The notes below the pieces were generated by a model. The model was not told the origin of the DNA, did not search any database, and saw nothing but the letters and a program-made list of their open reading frames with translations. Positions 1 to 10,632 of a DNA stretch of 54,831 bases are shown piece after piece. Origin of the DNA: Nitrospira sp. GTDB taxonomy: Bacteria; Nitrospirota; Nitrospiria; Nitrospirales; Nitrospiraceae. Numbering within the stretch: position 1 is the first letter of the stretch; the number at the start of each line of letters is the position of its first letter. The translations under genes and the position numbers were made by a program. The stretch lies in NCBI GenBank assembly GCA_029865485.1, contig JAOUGT010000003.1, forward strand, positions 1-54,831, given 5' to 3'.

Positions 1-207
1 ACGACTGCCTCGCTCGTGATCATCGCGCGTAAAATCGCCCGCGCCGCGTGGTCCATTCATCATTACTGCACCACCTTTAATCCACACCGGATCACAACAG
101 GCTTGACATGAACCATAGAATCTCAGGACAGACCTGTCGAAGCACACAATTCGAGTTGTTCCGCAGCCTGCGAGGCAAGACAGCATGGCCTGCACGACCG
201 TTTCCGC

Positions 208-336
208 TCAACGCCGTCTTGCTCGAGGCCTTGGTCGCTCCACTACTGTTGCGGCTTTCTGGACAGGTGGGAGGATCAGGTTGATCAGCACCAGCATGAT
301 CTCCTGGATGCAGCGCACCAGATATCGAGACATCAT
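208..336 (-). CDS. possible small hydrophobic peptide (42 aa, MMSRYLVRCIQEIMLVLINLILPP...)
   Basis: Manual reading of minus strand: GGAGGGAGAAG directly upstream of ATGATG, 42 codons to TGA, hydrophobic core then basic tail. Not in ORF track (too short). Confidence 0.3.
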   Translation of the reverse strand: MMSRYLVRCIQEIMLVLINLILPPVQKAATVVERPRPRARRR

Positions 337-402
337 CTTCTCCCTCCATCATCAGGAATGATTGACTCTCCGCGAACCTCTTCTCTCTATCGGACAACTC
401 TG

Positions 403-756
403 TCATGTTCTGAAGGGTGGCGGTTCACGACCGGAGGCACGGGGGGCATCGTCGTCACAATCCGGCTCCCGCATTCGCGGAATCCATGCGATAGTCCTAC
501 GCCAGGCCACTCGTGTCGAACCGAATGGAGGCGGGTGGTCTGTGAGGAAAGGCTCCTGAACCTGCGCAAGGAGGGTGACCGGCGAAGCCACACCCCGTTC
601 GGTGACGATGCCGGGAATCAGCTCGACCGGGGTGAGTGCGTACGCCCGATGGACAATCACCACGCCGGCCGGTGTGCGGTCAGGGTGCAACCTTATCCTG
701 CAGACTATGTCTCGTACTTGGGCTGCACGATGGGATGCGGATTGCCGGCACGGCAT
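403..756 (-). CDS. hypothetical protein, no recognisable family
   Basis: 117-aa ORF on the dominant coding strand; competes with several overlapping ORFs. Confidence 0.25.
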   Translation of the reverse strand: MPCRQSASHRAAQVRDIVCRIRLHPDRTPAGVVIVHRAYALTPVELIPGIVTERGVASPVTLLAQVQEPFLTDHPPPFGSTRVAWRRTIAWIPRMREPDCDDDAPRASGREPPPFRT

Positions 757-831
757 CAGCGGACCCCGAACCTCTCACTTCATATTCGTCAGGGCCTGTG
801 CACGTATCCGCAGACCAACCGAACCATGGCT

Positions 832-1317
832 CTACCCGTCCAGGACGGCCGGCATATGCAGAAGCACCGCTCGGCGGCGAGCACGCACTCCGTTCCTCAA
901 TGCCCGCCACCAATCGCAAACCCATGAAGAGAGCCAACACTTGTCTGCGCTCAAGCGCTGAATCCGTTGTGCCACATCGAAGAATTCTGGATTCCTTTTG
1001 CAGAGGCTGCCATAGACCTCCAGGCTCTCCGCATCACGGCCAAGGGATTCCAGCGTCTGTCCTAGCTGGTAAAGAACATGGCAACGTTCGACGGATGAAA
1101 CCAGAGGGAATGTGACGGCCTGTCGAAATGCCACGATCGCCTCTTCGTCGTGGCCGATGGCTCGTAAACACATGGCCATCTGCATGTAGGCTTTCCCTGC
1201 ATAGTGCGGGTCGCCGGCAGCGATTTGAAAGTCCTCAATCGCCGGATGAAACATGCGCACCTGCTTGAGCACCACACCACGTTCGTAGCACTCCGAAGGT
1301 GACAGTTGTTGATCCAT
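832..1317 (-). CDS. TPR-repeat protein
   Basis: TPR-like helical pattern (AIEDFQIAAGDPHYAGKAYMQMAMCLRAIGHDEEAIVAFRQAV...YQLGQTLESLGRDAESLEVY). Start chosen at MDQQLS, inside the longer ORF. Confidence 0.7.
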   Translation of the reverse strand: MDQQLSPSECYERGVVLKQVRMFHPAIEDFQIAAGDPHYAGKAYMQMAMCLRAIGHDEEAIVAFRQAVTFPLVSSVERCHVLYQLGQTLESLGRDAESLEVYGSLCKRNPEFFDVAQRIQRLSADKCWLSSWVCDWWRALRNGVRARRRAVLLHMPAVLDG

Positions 1318-1865
1318 GCCGCCACCTCTGCTTAAGAATTTGGACACCCGCCGTGCAATGAATGCTTATGTAAGGAATGCTTAAGCAAGAATGGAGCCTT
1401 ACTAGACATCAGATCCCCCCTTATGATTTCAATGGCTTACCACGATGAATCGGATGGCTGTGTAGGGAGTTTCCAACAGGGTGAGCGGTTTTTACTACAC
1501 TGATGCCTGATCAATTAGGTACCCAACTGAAGGACACCCCGGAGGCAGCCTCTCGCATGAACATGAACCGGCGGCGAGAATCTGGGTGGACAGACCGCAG
1601 CCCACTCCACCGGCATTGCGCCGACCCACCCGAACAAGGTGTGGACAAACTATATGACGATCAGGAGTTGGAGCTTCGGTTGCGATCACAGGCGGAACCG
1701 GAATGCCCCGCAGGCTGCTTCGCAAGGCCACAGCGAGCGAAGAGGCGACGGGTAAACGGCGTTCACCCGCTCGCCCATCGCCTGTATGAATAGGTGTTTA
1801 CCCAGGCCGTACGTTGGGTCTCTGAGCCCGCCAGCACGCCGCTGGCGGACGGTGTCAACAGTCGG

Positions 1866-2627
1866 CTAAGCAGAGCGTTGATCTTCGAACGCTCGGAGCA
1901 GATCGGAGAGGGAAAGGACGCCGATCATGGTGGCATCGGCGGTCACGGGAAGATGGCGAATCCCCTGTTTCTTCATGAGAGCCATGGCTTCGGACAAGGG
2001 CTCGTCCTCTTCAATGGTGATAAGAGATCGACTCATGCAGGCCGCCACCGTGGTCTTGTTGGGGTCCAGCCCTTTGGCCACCGCCTTCCGCGTCAGATCT
2101 GATTCCGTCACGATCCCGATATACCGGGACCCGTCGTCCACGATCAGCGACCCGACCTTGTACTTCTGCAACAGCTGCCCGGCTTGTTTGATCATGGCGT
2201 CCTTGTGGATACTTCGGACATCATGCGACATATAGTCTTCCACGAGCATCTGGTCGAGACTCTTGCCCTTCCGCGTCGTCTGCAGGCGGCGGCGCAATTC
2301 AAGATCCGCCAGACAGCTCTCCAGCACTTGCCGACGCTGATGGAGGCTCTCGCGTTCGATATTGTGGGTGCCGCTTTCCTGCGCTTCTTCCGGCAGGAGA
2401 GCCGACTCCCCGGTCTTTGCATAAAAGTAGGATTCCGCTTCGTCTGAGGCTGCTCCAAACACTTGACTGATCAGTTCTTCCGCTGCTTCGTCGAAATCTT
2501 CAAGGGACGCGGCCCCCCGCTTACGTGAAAGAAAGGGCTGGAATTTGACCAGCTGTTGTTTGAACCGCTCGACATACCGGTCGAGAATGTCGCCCCTCGT
2601 CAACCCCGTGCGAACTCGTTTCGGCAT
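1866..2627 (-). CDS. CBS-domain pair protein
   Basis: Two CBS motifs (VEDYMSHDVRSIHKDAMIKQAGQLLQKYKVGSLIVDDGSRYIGIVTESDL; AACMSRSLITIEEDEPLSEAMALMKKQGIRHLPVTADATMIGVLSLSDLLR). Start chosen at MPKRVRTG. Confidence 0.85.
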   Translation of the reverse strand: MPKRVRTGLTRGDILDRYVERFKQQLVKFQPFLSRKRGAASLEDFDEAAEELISQVFGAASDEAESYFYAKTGESALLPEEAQESGTHNIERESLHQRRQVLESCLADLELRRRLQTTRKGKSLDQMLVEDYMSHDVRSIHKDAMIKQAGQLLQKYKVGSLIVDDGSRYIGIVTESDLTRKAVAKGLDPNKTTVAACMSRSLITIEEDEPLSEAMALMKKQGIRHLPVTADATMIGVLSLSDLLRAFEDQRSA

Positions 2628-2797
2628 CGTGTCCCTCCTCGGTTGTGATCGCGAGCATACCTCATGAGCCAATTCCGCTCAAGCGATCCGTGAGGCCATC
2701 ATGTTCTCACTGCCCGCTTCCACATGTTCCCGCTTGATTTTTCCGCCCAGGACCCCGTATGTCCATCTCGTCTCCCATTCACTCAACAGGGTGTTTC

Positions 2798-3208
2798 ATG
2801 CCAAACCGGGTAGGTCCCCGTTCATACTGCTTTCTGACTGTTGTACTGATTGTCTTGGCGAACCCGGTTTTCGCCGGATGGGTCGCGATAGAGAAACCGT
2901 ACCAACCAGCTGGGCTGGAGACCCTCTACTTCGATCCCGAACAGATTCAGCGAGTCGGCACCCGTGCGACCCTGTGGCAACTCACGGATCTGAAGTGGAA
3001 CAACACCACGCGCTTCTTGTCGCTGAAAACACACAAGGAATTCGACTGTACGAACTCACGAGTGCGAACACTCCAAGTGATTGAGTTTTCACGCCAGATG
3101 GGAATAGGACGGTCGCGGTCCGGCTACATTGAAAACGGCAACTGGCAGCCGGTTGTCGCACCCACTGCCAATCATGCGCTGTGGAAGGCGGCTTGCGGAA
3201 AGCCCTAA
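2798..3208 (+). CDS. small secreted protein resembling surface-adhesin protein E domain
   Basis: Signal peptide-like N-terminus (SYCFLTVVLIVLANPVFAGW), then W...YFDPEQIQRVGTRATLWQLTDL...EFDCTNSRVRTLQVIEFS, typical of this family. Start chosen at MPNRVG. Confidence 0.65.
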   Translation: MPNRVGPRSYCFLTVVLIVLANPVFAGWVAIEKPYQPAGLETLYFDPEQIQRVGTRATLWQLTDLKWNNTTRFLSLKTHKEFDCTNSRVRTLQVIEFSRQMGIGRSRSGYIENGNWQPVVAPTANHALWKAACGKP

Positions 3209-3258
3209 CACGTCACCCTTCAGGGCCTCCCGCCTCTGCCGATACTTGATGTGTCTTG

Positions 3259-4668
3259 TTAGACGTCGTAATACAGGAAAAACTCGTACGGATGCGGCCG
3301 CAAGCGCATCTGATCGATCTCCTTATTGCGCTTATAGCCGATCCAGGCCTCAATCAGGTCTTCGGTAAACACTTCACCCTTGAGGAGAAACTGATAGTCT
3401 TTCTCCAAACTGCTGATCGCCTCATCCAAACTCCCAGGCATGGTGGGGATACTGGCCGCTTCCTTCGGATCGAGATCGTACAGATCCTTTTCCGCCGGTT
3501 CGCCCGGATTGATCTTGTTCTGGATCCCGTCAAGCCCCGCCATGAGCATCGCCGAAAATGCCAAATACGGGTTGCAGGATGGGTCCGGAAATCGCACTTC
3601 GATCCGCTTCGCCTTGGGACTCGGCGAATACATCGGAATCCGGACACCGGCCGATCGATTCCGACTGGAGTAGGCCAACAGCACCGGCGCTTCAAATCCC
3701 GGCGTAATACGCTTGTAGGAATTCGTTGTCGGATTGGTAAACGCGGCCAGGGCCGGCGCATGCTTGAGAATGCCACCGATGTAATACAGGCAGAGCTGTG
3801 AAATCCCCGCGTAGTCTTTCCCGGCAAAGAGCGGCTTCCCCTCCTTCCAAATGCTCTGGTGCGTGTGCATCCCGGATCCCGCATCACCGAAGAGCGGTTT
3901 GGGCATAAAGGTCACCGTCTTGCCGTGACGACGCGCCACGTTCTTGACGATGTATTTGTACGTCATCATCTTATCTGCCGTGCGCAGGAGCGTATCAAAG
4001 CGAATATCGATCTCGGCTTGGCCGGCGGAGGCGGTCTCATGGTGGTGCTTTTCCACCTCGATGCCGACCTTTTCCATTTCAAGGACCATCTCACTCCGGA
4101 TATCTTGCTGGGTATCGGTCGGAGGGACAGGGAAATAGCCTTGCTTATGGCGAATCTTTCCTCCGAGGTTGATCCCCTCTTGTCCCATGTTCCATGCGCC
4201 TTCTTCCGAATCCAGATAATAGAAGCCGCTGTGGCTGGTCTGATCGTAGCGCGCGTGATCGAAAATAAAGAACTCTGCTTCCGGTCCCCAGAATGAATTG
4301 TCGCCGATCTTGGTGCTTTGGAGATAGCGCTCTGCCTTTTGGGCGATAAACCGGGGATCTCGTTCATAATTCTCACGAGAAATCGGATCGACCACATTGC
4401 CTGTCAAGCTGAGCGTGGGCACCGCCGTAAAGGGATCCAAGAAGGCCGTTGCCGGATCGGGGACCACGAGCAAATCGCTATTATTGATCGCCTTCCACCC
4501 ACGAATCGACGATCCGTCAAGGCCGGATCCATCCTTGAACAAGGTTTCCGTCAGTTCGCTCACAGGGATGGTCATGTGCTGCCAGACACCCGGCAGATCG
4601 ACGAATTTTAGATCGACCATCTGCACTCTGTGCTTCTTCGCGAACTCCAAGACCTCACGCACGTTCAT
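3259..4668 (-). CDS. glnA: glutamine synthetase type I
   Basis: Full-length GSI sequence ([31 protein letters not shown]..., NRSAGVRIP, adenylylation-type motif DLYDLDP). Confidence 0.97.
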   Translation of the reverse strand: MNVREVLEFAKKHRVQMVDLKFVDLPGVWQHMTIPVSELTETLFKDGSGLDGSSIRGWKAINNSDLLVVPDPATAFLDPFTAVPTLSLTGNVVDPISRENYERDPRFIAQKAERYLQSTKIGDNSFWGPEAEFFIFDHARYDQTSHSGFYYLDSEEGAWNMGQEGINLGGKIRHKQGYFPVPPTDTQQDIRSEMVLEMEKVGIEVEKHHHETASAGQAEIDIRFDTLLRTADKMMTYKYIVKNVARRHGKTVTFMPKPLFGDAGSGMHTHQSIWKEGKPLFAGKDYAGISQLCLYYIGGILKHAPALAAFTNPTTNSYKRITPGFEAPVLLAYSSRNRSAGVRIPMYSPSPKAKRIEVRFPDPSCNPYLAFSAMLMAGLDGIQNKINPGEPAEKDLYDLDPKEAASIPTMPGSLDEAISSLEKDYQFLLKGEVFTEDLIEAWIGYKRNKEIDQMRLRPHPYEFFLYYDV

Positions 4669-4729
4669 TGCCGTCCTCCTTTGGAGACCCTCCACCGATG
4701 ACTATTCACCGTTCGGATCTCGTTCCCCT

Positions 4730-5089
<360 letters not shown>

Positions 5090-5198
5090 CTACCTCATCC
5101 CCCATCACGACGCTGAAGGAATCATCTTATTAGGAACCCCCGTCGCGACCTGAATCGCCTGGGCCCTTGACAGACCACACCCTCGACCACGGTCTCAT

Positions 5199-5220
5199 AC
5201 CGCCCCTAGTTTGGGGCGGT
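5199..5220. promoter_or_regulatory. GC-rich hairpin between nadE and glnB
   Basis: Perfect 8-bp inverted repeat ACCGCCCC-tagttt-GGGGCGGT; no T-tract on either side. Confidence 0.5.
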
Positions 5221-5434
5221 TATCATAGCCTATCCATTGCTGTCGCTCAATGTCGAAATCACAGCAGGCCTCACCGTCACCGGAACTCTCAGCGCCTCGA
5301 TTCAAAGACCTTCGCATGATCGCGCCATCATGTCTCAAGTAGACACACCCACCCATCAGGGAAGGATTCCTCAACCGATCCATCCCCACACGAGCGATGC
5401 TCGTACACAGGGCTGTCAAAACAGAAAGGGACCT

Positions 5435-7213
5435 CTACGGCCTCTCGTATCCGTTGGTAATGGGCATCCGTCGATCCTTGCCGAGCGCGCGAGGCGTAAT
5501 TTTCACACCAATCGGCGCCTGATGGCGCTTGAACTCACTGCGATCAACCAGCTGGACCACGCGAGTCACCGTGGCCCGATCGAATCCGGCTTTGATGATC
5601 TCATTCGGAGACCGATCTTCTTCGATATACGCCTGAAGAATAGGATCGAGGATAGAATAGGGAGGTAGCGAATCTTCATCTTTTTGATCCGGCCGCAACT
5701 CGGCGCTCGGAGGTCGCTCGATCGTTCGCATGGGAATGACGGGGGAGGAGCCACGGCTATTCCGAAACGTTGCCAGCGCATAGACCATCGTCTTGGGCAC
5801 ATCCTTGATGACGGCAAATCCACCGGCCATGTCCCCATAGAGCGTGGCGTACCCGACACTTAGCTCGCTCTTGTTCCCAGTCGTCAGCACCAGATCGCCA
5901 AACTTGTTCGAGACAGCCATGAGCATCGTCCCACGAATACGCGCCTGGAGGTTTTCCTCTGTGGCATCGACCTGCCGGTCGCCGAACATCGAGGCGAGCG
6001 CGCGACGGTAGGATTCAAACGTCGGGGTAATCGAGATCACGCTCACGTCGATCCCTAGACGTCGTACGAGCTCCACCACATCCGCCTCACTTTCCTGTGA
6101 CGTGTAGGGAGACGGCAGAAAGACCCCCCGCACTCGATCAGCTCCGAGCGCATCCACCGCCACCACCGCCGTCAATGCCGAATCAATCCCACCGCTCAAC
6201 CCAAGCGCCACCCGCGCGAAGCCATTCTTCCTCACATAGTCCTTGACCGCCACAACCAAGGCCAGATAGATCTCTTCAATGTCTTCCAGCGGTTCGGTCA
6301 CGGTCGATTCCAGCGGGGGCCGCGTCTTCTGTCTTGTCGACATCCTCACCGAAATACGATCAACCTCGGCCCCGATGCGCGTAGCAGTCTGAGCCGTCCG
6401 CCTCCGAGCCAGACGTCCAGGCGAACCGGCCTCCATGTTCACATCGGCCACCACCAACTCTTCTCGAAACGCAGCGCCGCGGGCCAGAACCCCACCGGCT
6501 CTGTCGAGGAGCACGCTGCTCCCATCGAACACCAACTCATCCTGACCGCCGACCATGTTCGTATAGGTGACGATCACCCCATTTTCTCGCGCACGAGCCG
6601 CCAGCAACTGCTCTCTCGAACGGCTTATCCCGCGATGAAAAGGCGCGGCATTGATGTTGACGATGACCTCAGCCCCAGCCGCGGCTTGCCTCCGAATGAG
6701 TCCTTTCGAACTCGCAAGATCTTCACAGAGCGTCACTCCGATCAGCACCCCATGGACATGGAGCAACGGAAGTCGTTGCCCTGGCTGAAAATACCGGCTT
6801 TCATCGAAAACCCCATGGTTCACCAGAGACTGCTTGCGATAGCTCCCGAGGAGCTTGCGATCTGCAATCAATGCCGCTGCATTGTAGAGCACGCTGCGAT
6901 CCGCGAGGCGGATGGCGGACTTCGACGAATTCGAGTCGCGTGTCTCCTCCTGCCCGACATAGCCCACAATGGCCACGAGCCCGCGACAGGCCGAAACGAT
7001 CTCTTGTAGCGCCCGTCTATTCTCCTTCACAAACCAAGGTTTCAACAGAAGGTCTTCAGGATGATATCCCGTAACCGCCAGCTCAGGAAACGCCACCAGA
7101 TCAACCTTCGCTCTTTTTGCCTCGCGGAGCCAATTCAGGATCCGACGAACGTTCCCGTCCACATCCCCGACCGTCGGATTCATTTGCGCCATCGCGATTC
7201 GTAAGGTCTTCAT
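5435..7213 (-). CDS. nadE: NAD+ synthase, glutamine-hydrolysing (nitrilase plus synthetase domains)
   Basis: N-terminal CN-hydrolase features (FPELAVTGYHPEDLL, VTLCEDLA) and C-terminal LGLSGGIDSALTAVVAVDALG, TTGNKSELSVGYATLYGDMAGGFAVIKDV. Confidence 0.95.
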   Translation of the reverse strand: MKTLRIAMAQMNPTVGDVDGNVRRILNWLREAKRAKVDLVAFPELAVTGYHPEDLLLKPWFVKENRRALQEIVSACRGLVAIVGYVGQEETRDSNSSKSAIRLADRSVLYNAAALIADRKLLGSYRKQSLVNHGVFDESRYFQPGQRLPLLHVHGVLIGVTLCEDLASSKGLIRRQAAAGAEVIVNINAAPFHRGISRSREQLLAARARENGVIVTYTNMVGGQDELVFDGSSVLLDRAGGVLARGAAFREELVVADVNMEAGSPGRLARRRTAQTATRIGAEVDRISVRMSTRQKTRPPLESTVTEPLEDIEEIYLALVVAVKDYVRKNGFARVALGLSGGIDSALTAVVAVDALGADRVRGVFLPSPYTSQESEADVVELVRRLGIDVSVISITPTFESYRRALASMFGDRQVDATEENLQARIRGTMLMAVSNKFGDLVLTTGNKSELSVGYATLYGDMAGGFAVIKDVPKTMVYALATFRNSRGSSPVIPMRTIERPPSAELRPDQKDEDSLPPYSILDPILQAYIEEDRSPNEIIKAGFDRATVTRVVQLVDRSEFKRHQAPIGVKITPRALGKDRRMPITNGYERP

Positions 7214-7308
7214 CACACTCCACGTCAACCCACAATGGTGAGAGGGAATGTTGCTGATGGGTACAGGGAGAGATCCCCCCAGCGGTCAGGGGTCTCTGGA
7301 TCAGGCCA

Positions 7309-8427
7309 TCACGATACAACAGATGCGTTGACGGAGGCCGCTCGCGACTCGGCGTACCACCGATCAAATACGTCTTTCCCCAGCGGAGCCATACGCACCT
7401 CTCCGATGCGTGTCGGCCACACCCCAATCACTTGCCCCGACGACACCTTTTTATCGTGAAGCATGGCCTTCCACATTTTCGTCGGGGTCGCGCGTGGCAA
7501 ACGATCGCTGAGCCCTGCCTCAGTGACCATACGCCGGATAGCGGCGACAACCTTGTCGGTACAGAAACCCTGGAAACAGGCCAGATCAGCCTCCTGCACC
7601 AACCCAATGCCGACGGCTTCCCCATGCACCAGCGATTGGTATCCCCCCAACGCCTCAAGCGCATGTCCGATGGTATGGCCGTAGTTGAGAATTCTTCTCC
7701 GATCGGACTCCCGCTCATCCGCCGCAACGACCTCGGCTTTGATCTCGCAGGACCGCTTTACCACGCTGGCTACGACCTGGGGAATCTGCTTTTGCAAAGC
7801 GGGCATTTTCCGTTCCAAATACGTAAAAAACGACTCATCGGCAATGATCCCGTACTTAATCACCTCGGCCAACCCAGCAACCCACTCGCGTGTCGGCAAC
7901 GTATGCAGGGTCAACGGATCAATCCATACGGCTCGCGGCTGATAGAACGTCCCGATCAGGTTCTTCCCTAGCCGATGATCGACTCCGGTCTTTCCTCCGA
8001 CGCTGGAATCGACTTGTGCCACAAGCGTCGTCGGCACTTGGATATAGGGAATCCCACGTTGGTAGATCGAGGCCGCAAACCCGGTCAGATCCCCGACCAC
8101 CCCACCACCCAAGGCCAAAAGATGTGACGACCGTTCAAATCGGTGCCGGGCCAATACATCCAGAATGTGTTCCACCGTGTGTAACGACTTGGCCCGTTCC
8201 CCAGGGGCAAGAATGATCGGAACTGGCTCAAGCCCGGATTGCTTGGCCGTCTCGATGATCTTCTTCAGATAGTGCGGCGCAACATGTCGATCCGTGACAA
8301 CCCCGACCTTTCCCTTCAATCCATAGCGCTTCATTTCTCTTCCGAGTTTCTCCAAGAGCCCAGCTCGGATGGCGATCTCGTAACTCCGATCAGCCAGAGA
8401 AACCGTAACCGTTGGCACAGAATTCAT
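7309..8427 (-). CDS. aroB: 3-dehydroquinate synthase
   Basis: LALGGGVVGDLTGFAASIYQRGIPYIQVPTTLVAQVDSSVGGKTGVDH..GKNLIGTFYQP; NYGHTIGHALE. Confidence 0.97.
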   Translation of the reverse strand: MNSVPTVTVSLADRSYEIAIRAGLLEKLGREMKRYGLKGKVGVVTDRHVAPHYLKKIIETAKQSGLEPVPIILAPGERAKSLHTVEHILDVLARHRFERSSHLLALGGGVVGDLTGFAASIYQRGIPYIQVPTTLVAQVDSSVGGKTGVDHRLGKNLIGTFYQPRAVWIDPLTLHTLPTREWVAGLAEVIKYGIIADESFFTYLERKMPALQKQIPQVVASVVKRSCEIKAEVVAADERESDRRRILNYGHTIGHALEALGGYQSLVHGEAVGIGLVQEADLACFQGFCTDKVVAAIRRMVTEAGLSDRLPRATPTKMWKAMLHDKKVSSGQVIGVWPTRIGEVRMAPLGKDVFDRWYAESRAASVNASVVS

Positions 8428-8589
8428 ATGGTAACCCCGCTGGCCTCAATACTGAAAAAGGTCGTCAAGACTCTCGCCACACAACGTTCGTCGGCATGGT
8501 AACACAGCACCGGTGAACTAAAAAGACAGACACCCTCGGCCGGATGCCCGCACGTGGATGGGATGCCACGATCCCCTGGCTCAAAAAGC

Positions 8590-8627
8590 AAAGGCCTGCT
8601 GATGCGAGAATGCATCAACAGGCCTTT
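8590..8627 (-). terminator. rho-independent terminator downstream of pilQ
   Basis: AAAGGCCTG..TGCATTCTCGCATCA..CAGGCCTTT inverted repeat followed on the minus strand by GCTTTTTG; 26 bp past the pilQ stop. Confidence 0.75.
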
Positions 8628-8652
8628 CCAGGTCACGGATATGGGATCAGAA

Positions 8653-10632
8653 TTAGGTCTTGATAATGCTCGGCGTCAAAAAGATGAGCAACTCTTGTTT
8701 GGACACCGTCTCAGACTTATTCTTAAATAACCAGCCCAACACCGGCATACGGGAGAGATACGGAACCCCCTGCACATTGTTCCCCTGCGTATCGACGAAG
8801 ACACCACCGATCACCATGGTCTCCCCATCCCTGACAATTACCTGCGTCGTCGCTTCTCGTCGGTCGATGCTTGGACCGGCCGGGTTACTCCTCGCGCCGA
8901 CGGCATTGCGAGTCGCTCGTACGCGCATGAGAATTCGCTTCGATTCTTCCTTCGGATCTCGTGAAGTGATTTGAGGGGTGACATTCAGCTCCAAGTTCGC
9001 ATCGACAAACGTTGTCTGAGTCCCCTGTAATGACGTCGTCTGGAAGGGAATTGATTCGCCCTGGGAAATCTTGGCTTCCCGCTTATCCAACGTGGTGATT
9101 TTGGGAGCCGCGATCACCTTGCTTAATCCCAACAATTCCCCGGCCGAGAGCCGCATGTCCAACGCAAAGTCTCCCCCAAGCTTTCCGAAGGTCCACCCAA
9201 CCGACGGAACAGCCGGCAATCCTCCCACTTGAGCCGGCAAGTTGACCAAGAAGCTTCGATCGATCGTGCTGCTCCCCGTTCCGGCAACTTGTCCAAATGG
9301 ACCATTAAGATTTGAGAGGGCGAAAAAATCCGTGGGTGTGCGATTCCCGGCCTGAAATCCCCACTGAATCCCCAGCCCACGAGCATAGACCGTATCAGCC
9401 TGAACGATACGCGCTTCAATCTGCACTTGCGGAACTTCCAGATCAAGCCCTTCGACAAGCTGTCGGATGATGCCAAGCTTAGTTTCCGTATCTCGCACAA
9501 TCAACGCGTTGCTTCCGGCATTAAACTGCATGAGACCACGCGGACTCAAGTTCTGACGCAGGGAGGTCATCAACTCTTGGGCTTGAAGGTTTCTGATATA
9601 GAAGACCCGATCAACTAATTCCTCTGCCTTGGTCTTCGAGTCCTTCGCTCGTGCCTCTTCATCTTGTTGCCGTGAAATGCTCGCCAACGAATCGACCCAC
9701 ACGATACTCCCTTGCCGAATCATGCCGAGTCCATTCATCTTTAAGAGCATTTCCAGCGCTTGGTCCCAGGGTACACTCACCAACTTCATGGTGACCTTCG
9801 ACTTGACCCCTTCCCCTACCACGATATTGAAGCCGCTAACCTCTGCAATCAATCGGAGGATATTGGTGATATCCGCTTGTTGAAAATCGAGGGAAATGCG
9901 ACGCCCCACATACCGTGGCTGCCCGACCACAAGATCATCGGTCCGCTCGTCCTTTTCAGAGGACACGGCCTCTCCCCCCATCTGCACCCGTTGTATCTTA
10001 AATGGAGTCTGCATAGGACTTACGAGACGCGCGGTCCGCTTCACTAAGCGATCCGCTGGCTCGTACGGACCCTTGCGGCTTTTCAGAACAACGGCCGACG
10101 GTCCCTTCTTCTCAACCTGTCCTGCAACCATGGCAGGGGCTCGCCGCTCGCTCGGCTTCAGAGTAATAACCACCTTGTTCTCATCACGAGTCAGCGAATA
10201 GATAGGACGTTCCGGCACATCGAATACCAATCGCACCTTGTCGGCATGATGTCCCACCCTGATTTTCTTGAGCAAGTAATGGTCGGCCTGCACCACGGAT
10301 CGTCGAAGGGTGGAGGACACGGCTGGGATATCAATAATAAGCCTGGACTCGTCCAGAAAGTTGGTCTCCGGAAACAATTGACCATCCCCAGCAATGACAA
10401 CTGTAACCAGATCCGACTCGGGGCGAACCTCAATCGAGGTCAGTTTCTGTGCCAGATACCGCAGCGAAGGACGGTCAGCCAGCGTCATATCATTTGGATT
10501 AGCCCCGTGAATCTCCTCTGCAAGAACAGGCATCTCCCCGGCCGCAATCCAGCCAGCAAACGCCAGCCCACAGGGTGCGAGAAAATAGTTCGCTGTCAGG
10601 ATGCTATTGATGCCAGAGCATAATGGTTTCAT
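8653..10632 (-). CDS. pilQ: type IV pilus secretin PilQ
   Basis: AMIN-like N-terminus, STN-like domain (ISLDFQQADITNILRLIAEVSGFNIVV), secretin C-terminus (VPYLSRMPVLGWLFKNKS...LLIFLTPSII). Confidence 0.95.
   Translation of the reverse strand: MKPLCSGINSILTANYFLAPCGLAFAGWIAAGEMPVLAEEIHGANPNDMTLADRPSLRYLAQKLTSIEVRPESDLVTVVIAGDGQLFPETNFLDESRLIIDIPAVSSTLRRSVVQADHYLLKKIRVGHHADKVRLVFDVPERPIYSLTRDENKVVITLKPSERRAPAMVAGQVEKKGPSAVVLKSRKGPYEPADRLVKRTARLVSPMQTPFKIQRVQMGGEAVSSEKDERTDDLVVGQPRYVGRRISLDFQQADITNILRLIAEVSGFNIVVGEGVKSKVTMKLVSVPWDQALEMLLKMNGLGMIRQGSIVWVDSLASISRQQDEEARAKDSKTKAEELVDRVFYIRNLQAQELMTSLRQNLSPRGLMQFNAGSNALIVRDTETKLGIIRQLVEGLDLEVPQVQIEARIVQADTVYARGLGIQWGFQAGNRTPTDFFALSNLNGPFGQVAGTGSSTIDRSFLVNLPAQVGGLPAVPSVGWTFGKLGGDFALDMRLSAGELLGLSKVIAAPKITTLDKREAKISQGESIPFQTTSLQGTQTTFVDANLELNVTPQITSRDPKEESKRILMRVRATRNAVGARSNPAGPSIDRREATTQVIVRDGETMVIGGVFVDTQGNNVQGVPYLSRMPVLGWLFKNKSETVSKQELLIFLTPSIIKT

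Noticed and set aside
358-927. 189-aa + strand ORF and several overlapping ORFs at the left edge
   Set aside because: Cys/Arg/His-rich, no domain, no evident RBS, and partly antisense to the TPR gene.
1828-1848. CCGCCAGC-acgcc-GCTGGCGG hairpin downstream of the CBS-domain gene as a terminator
   Set aside because: Stem is clear but no T-tract on the minus strand; not enough to call a terminator.
8424-8636. 70-aa minus ORF between aroB and pilQ
   Set aside because: Overlaps the pilQ terminator and the upstream region of aroB; no recognisable domain.
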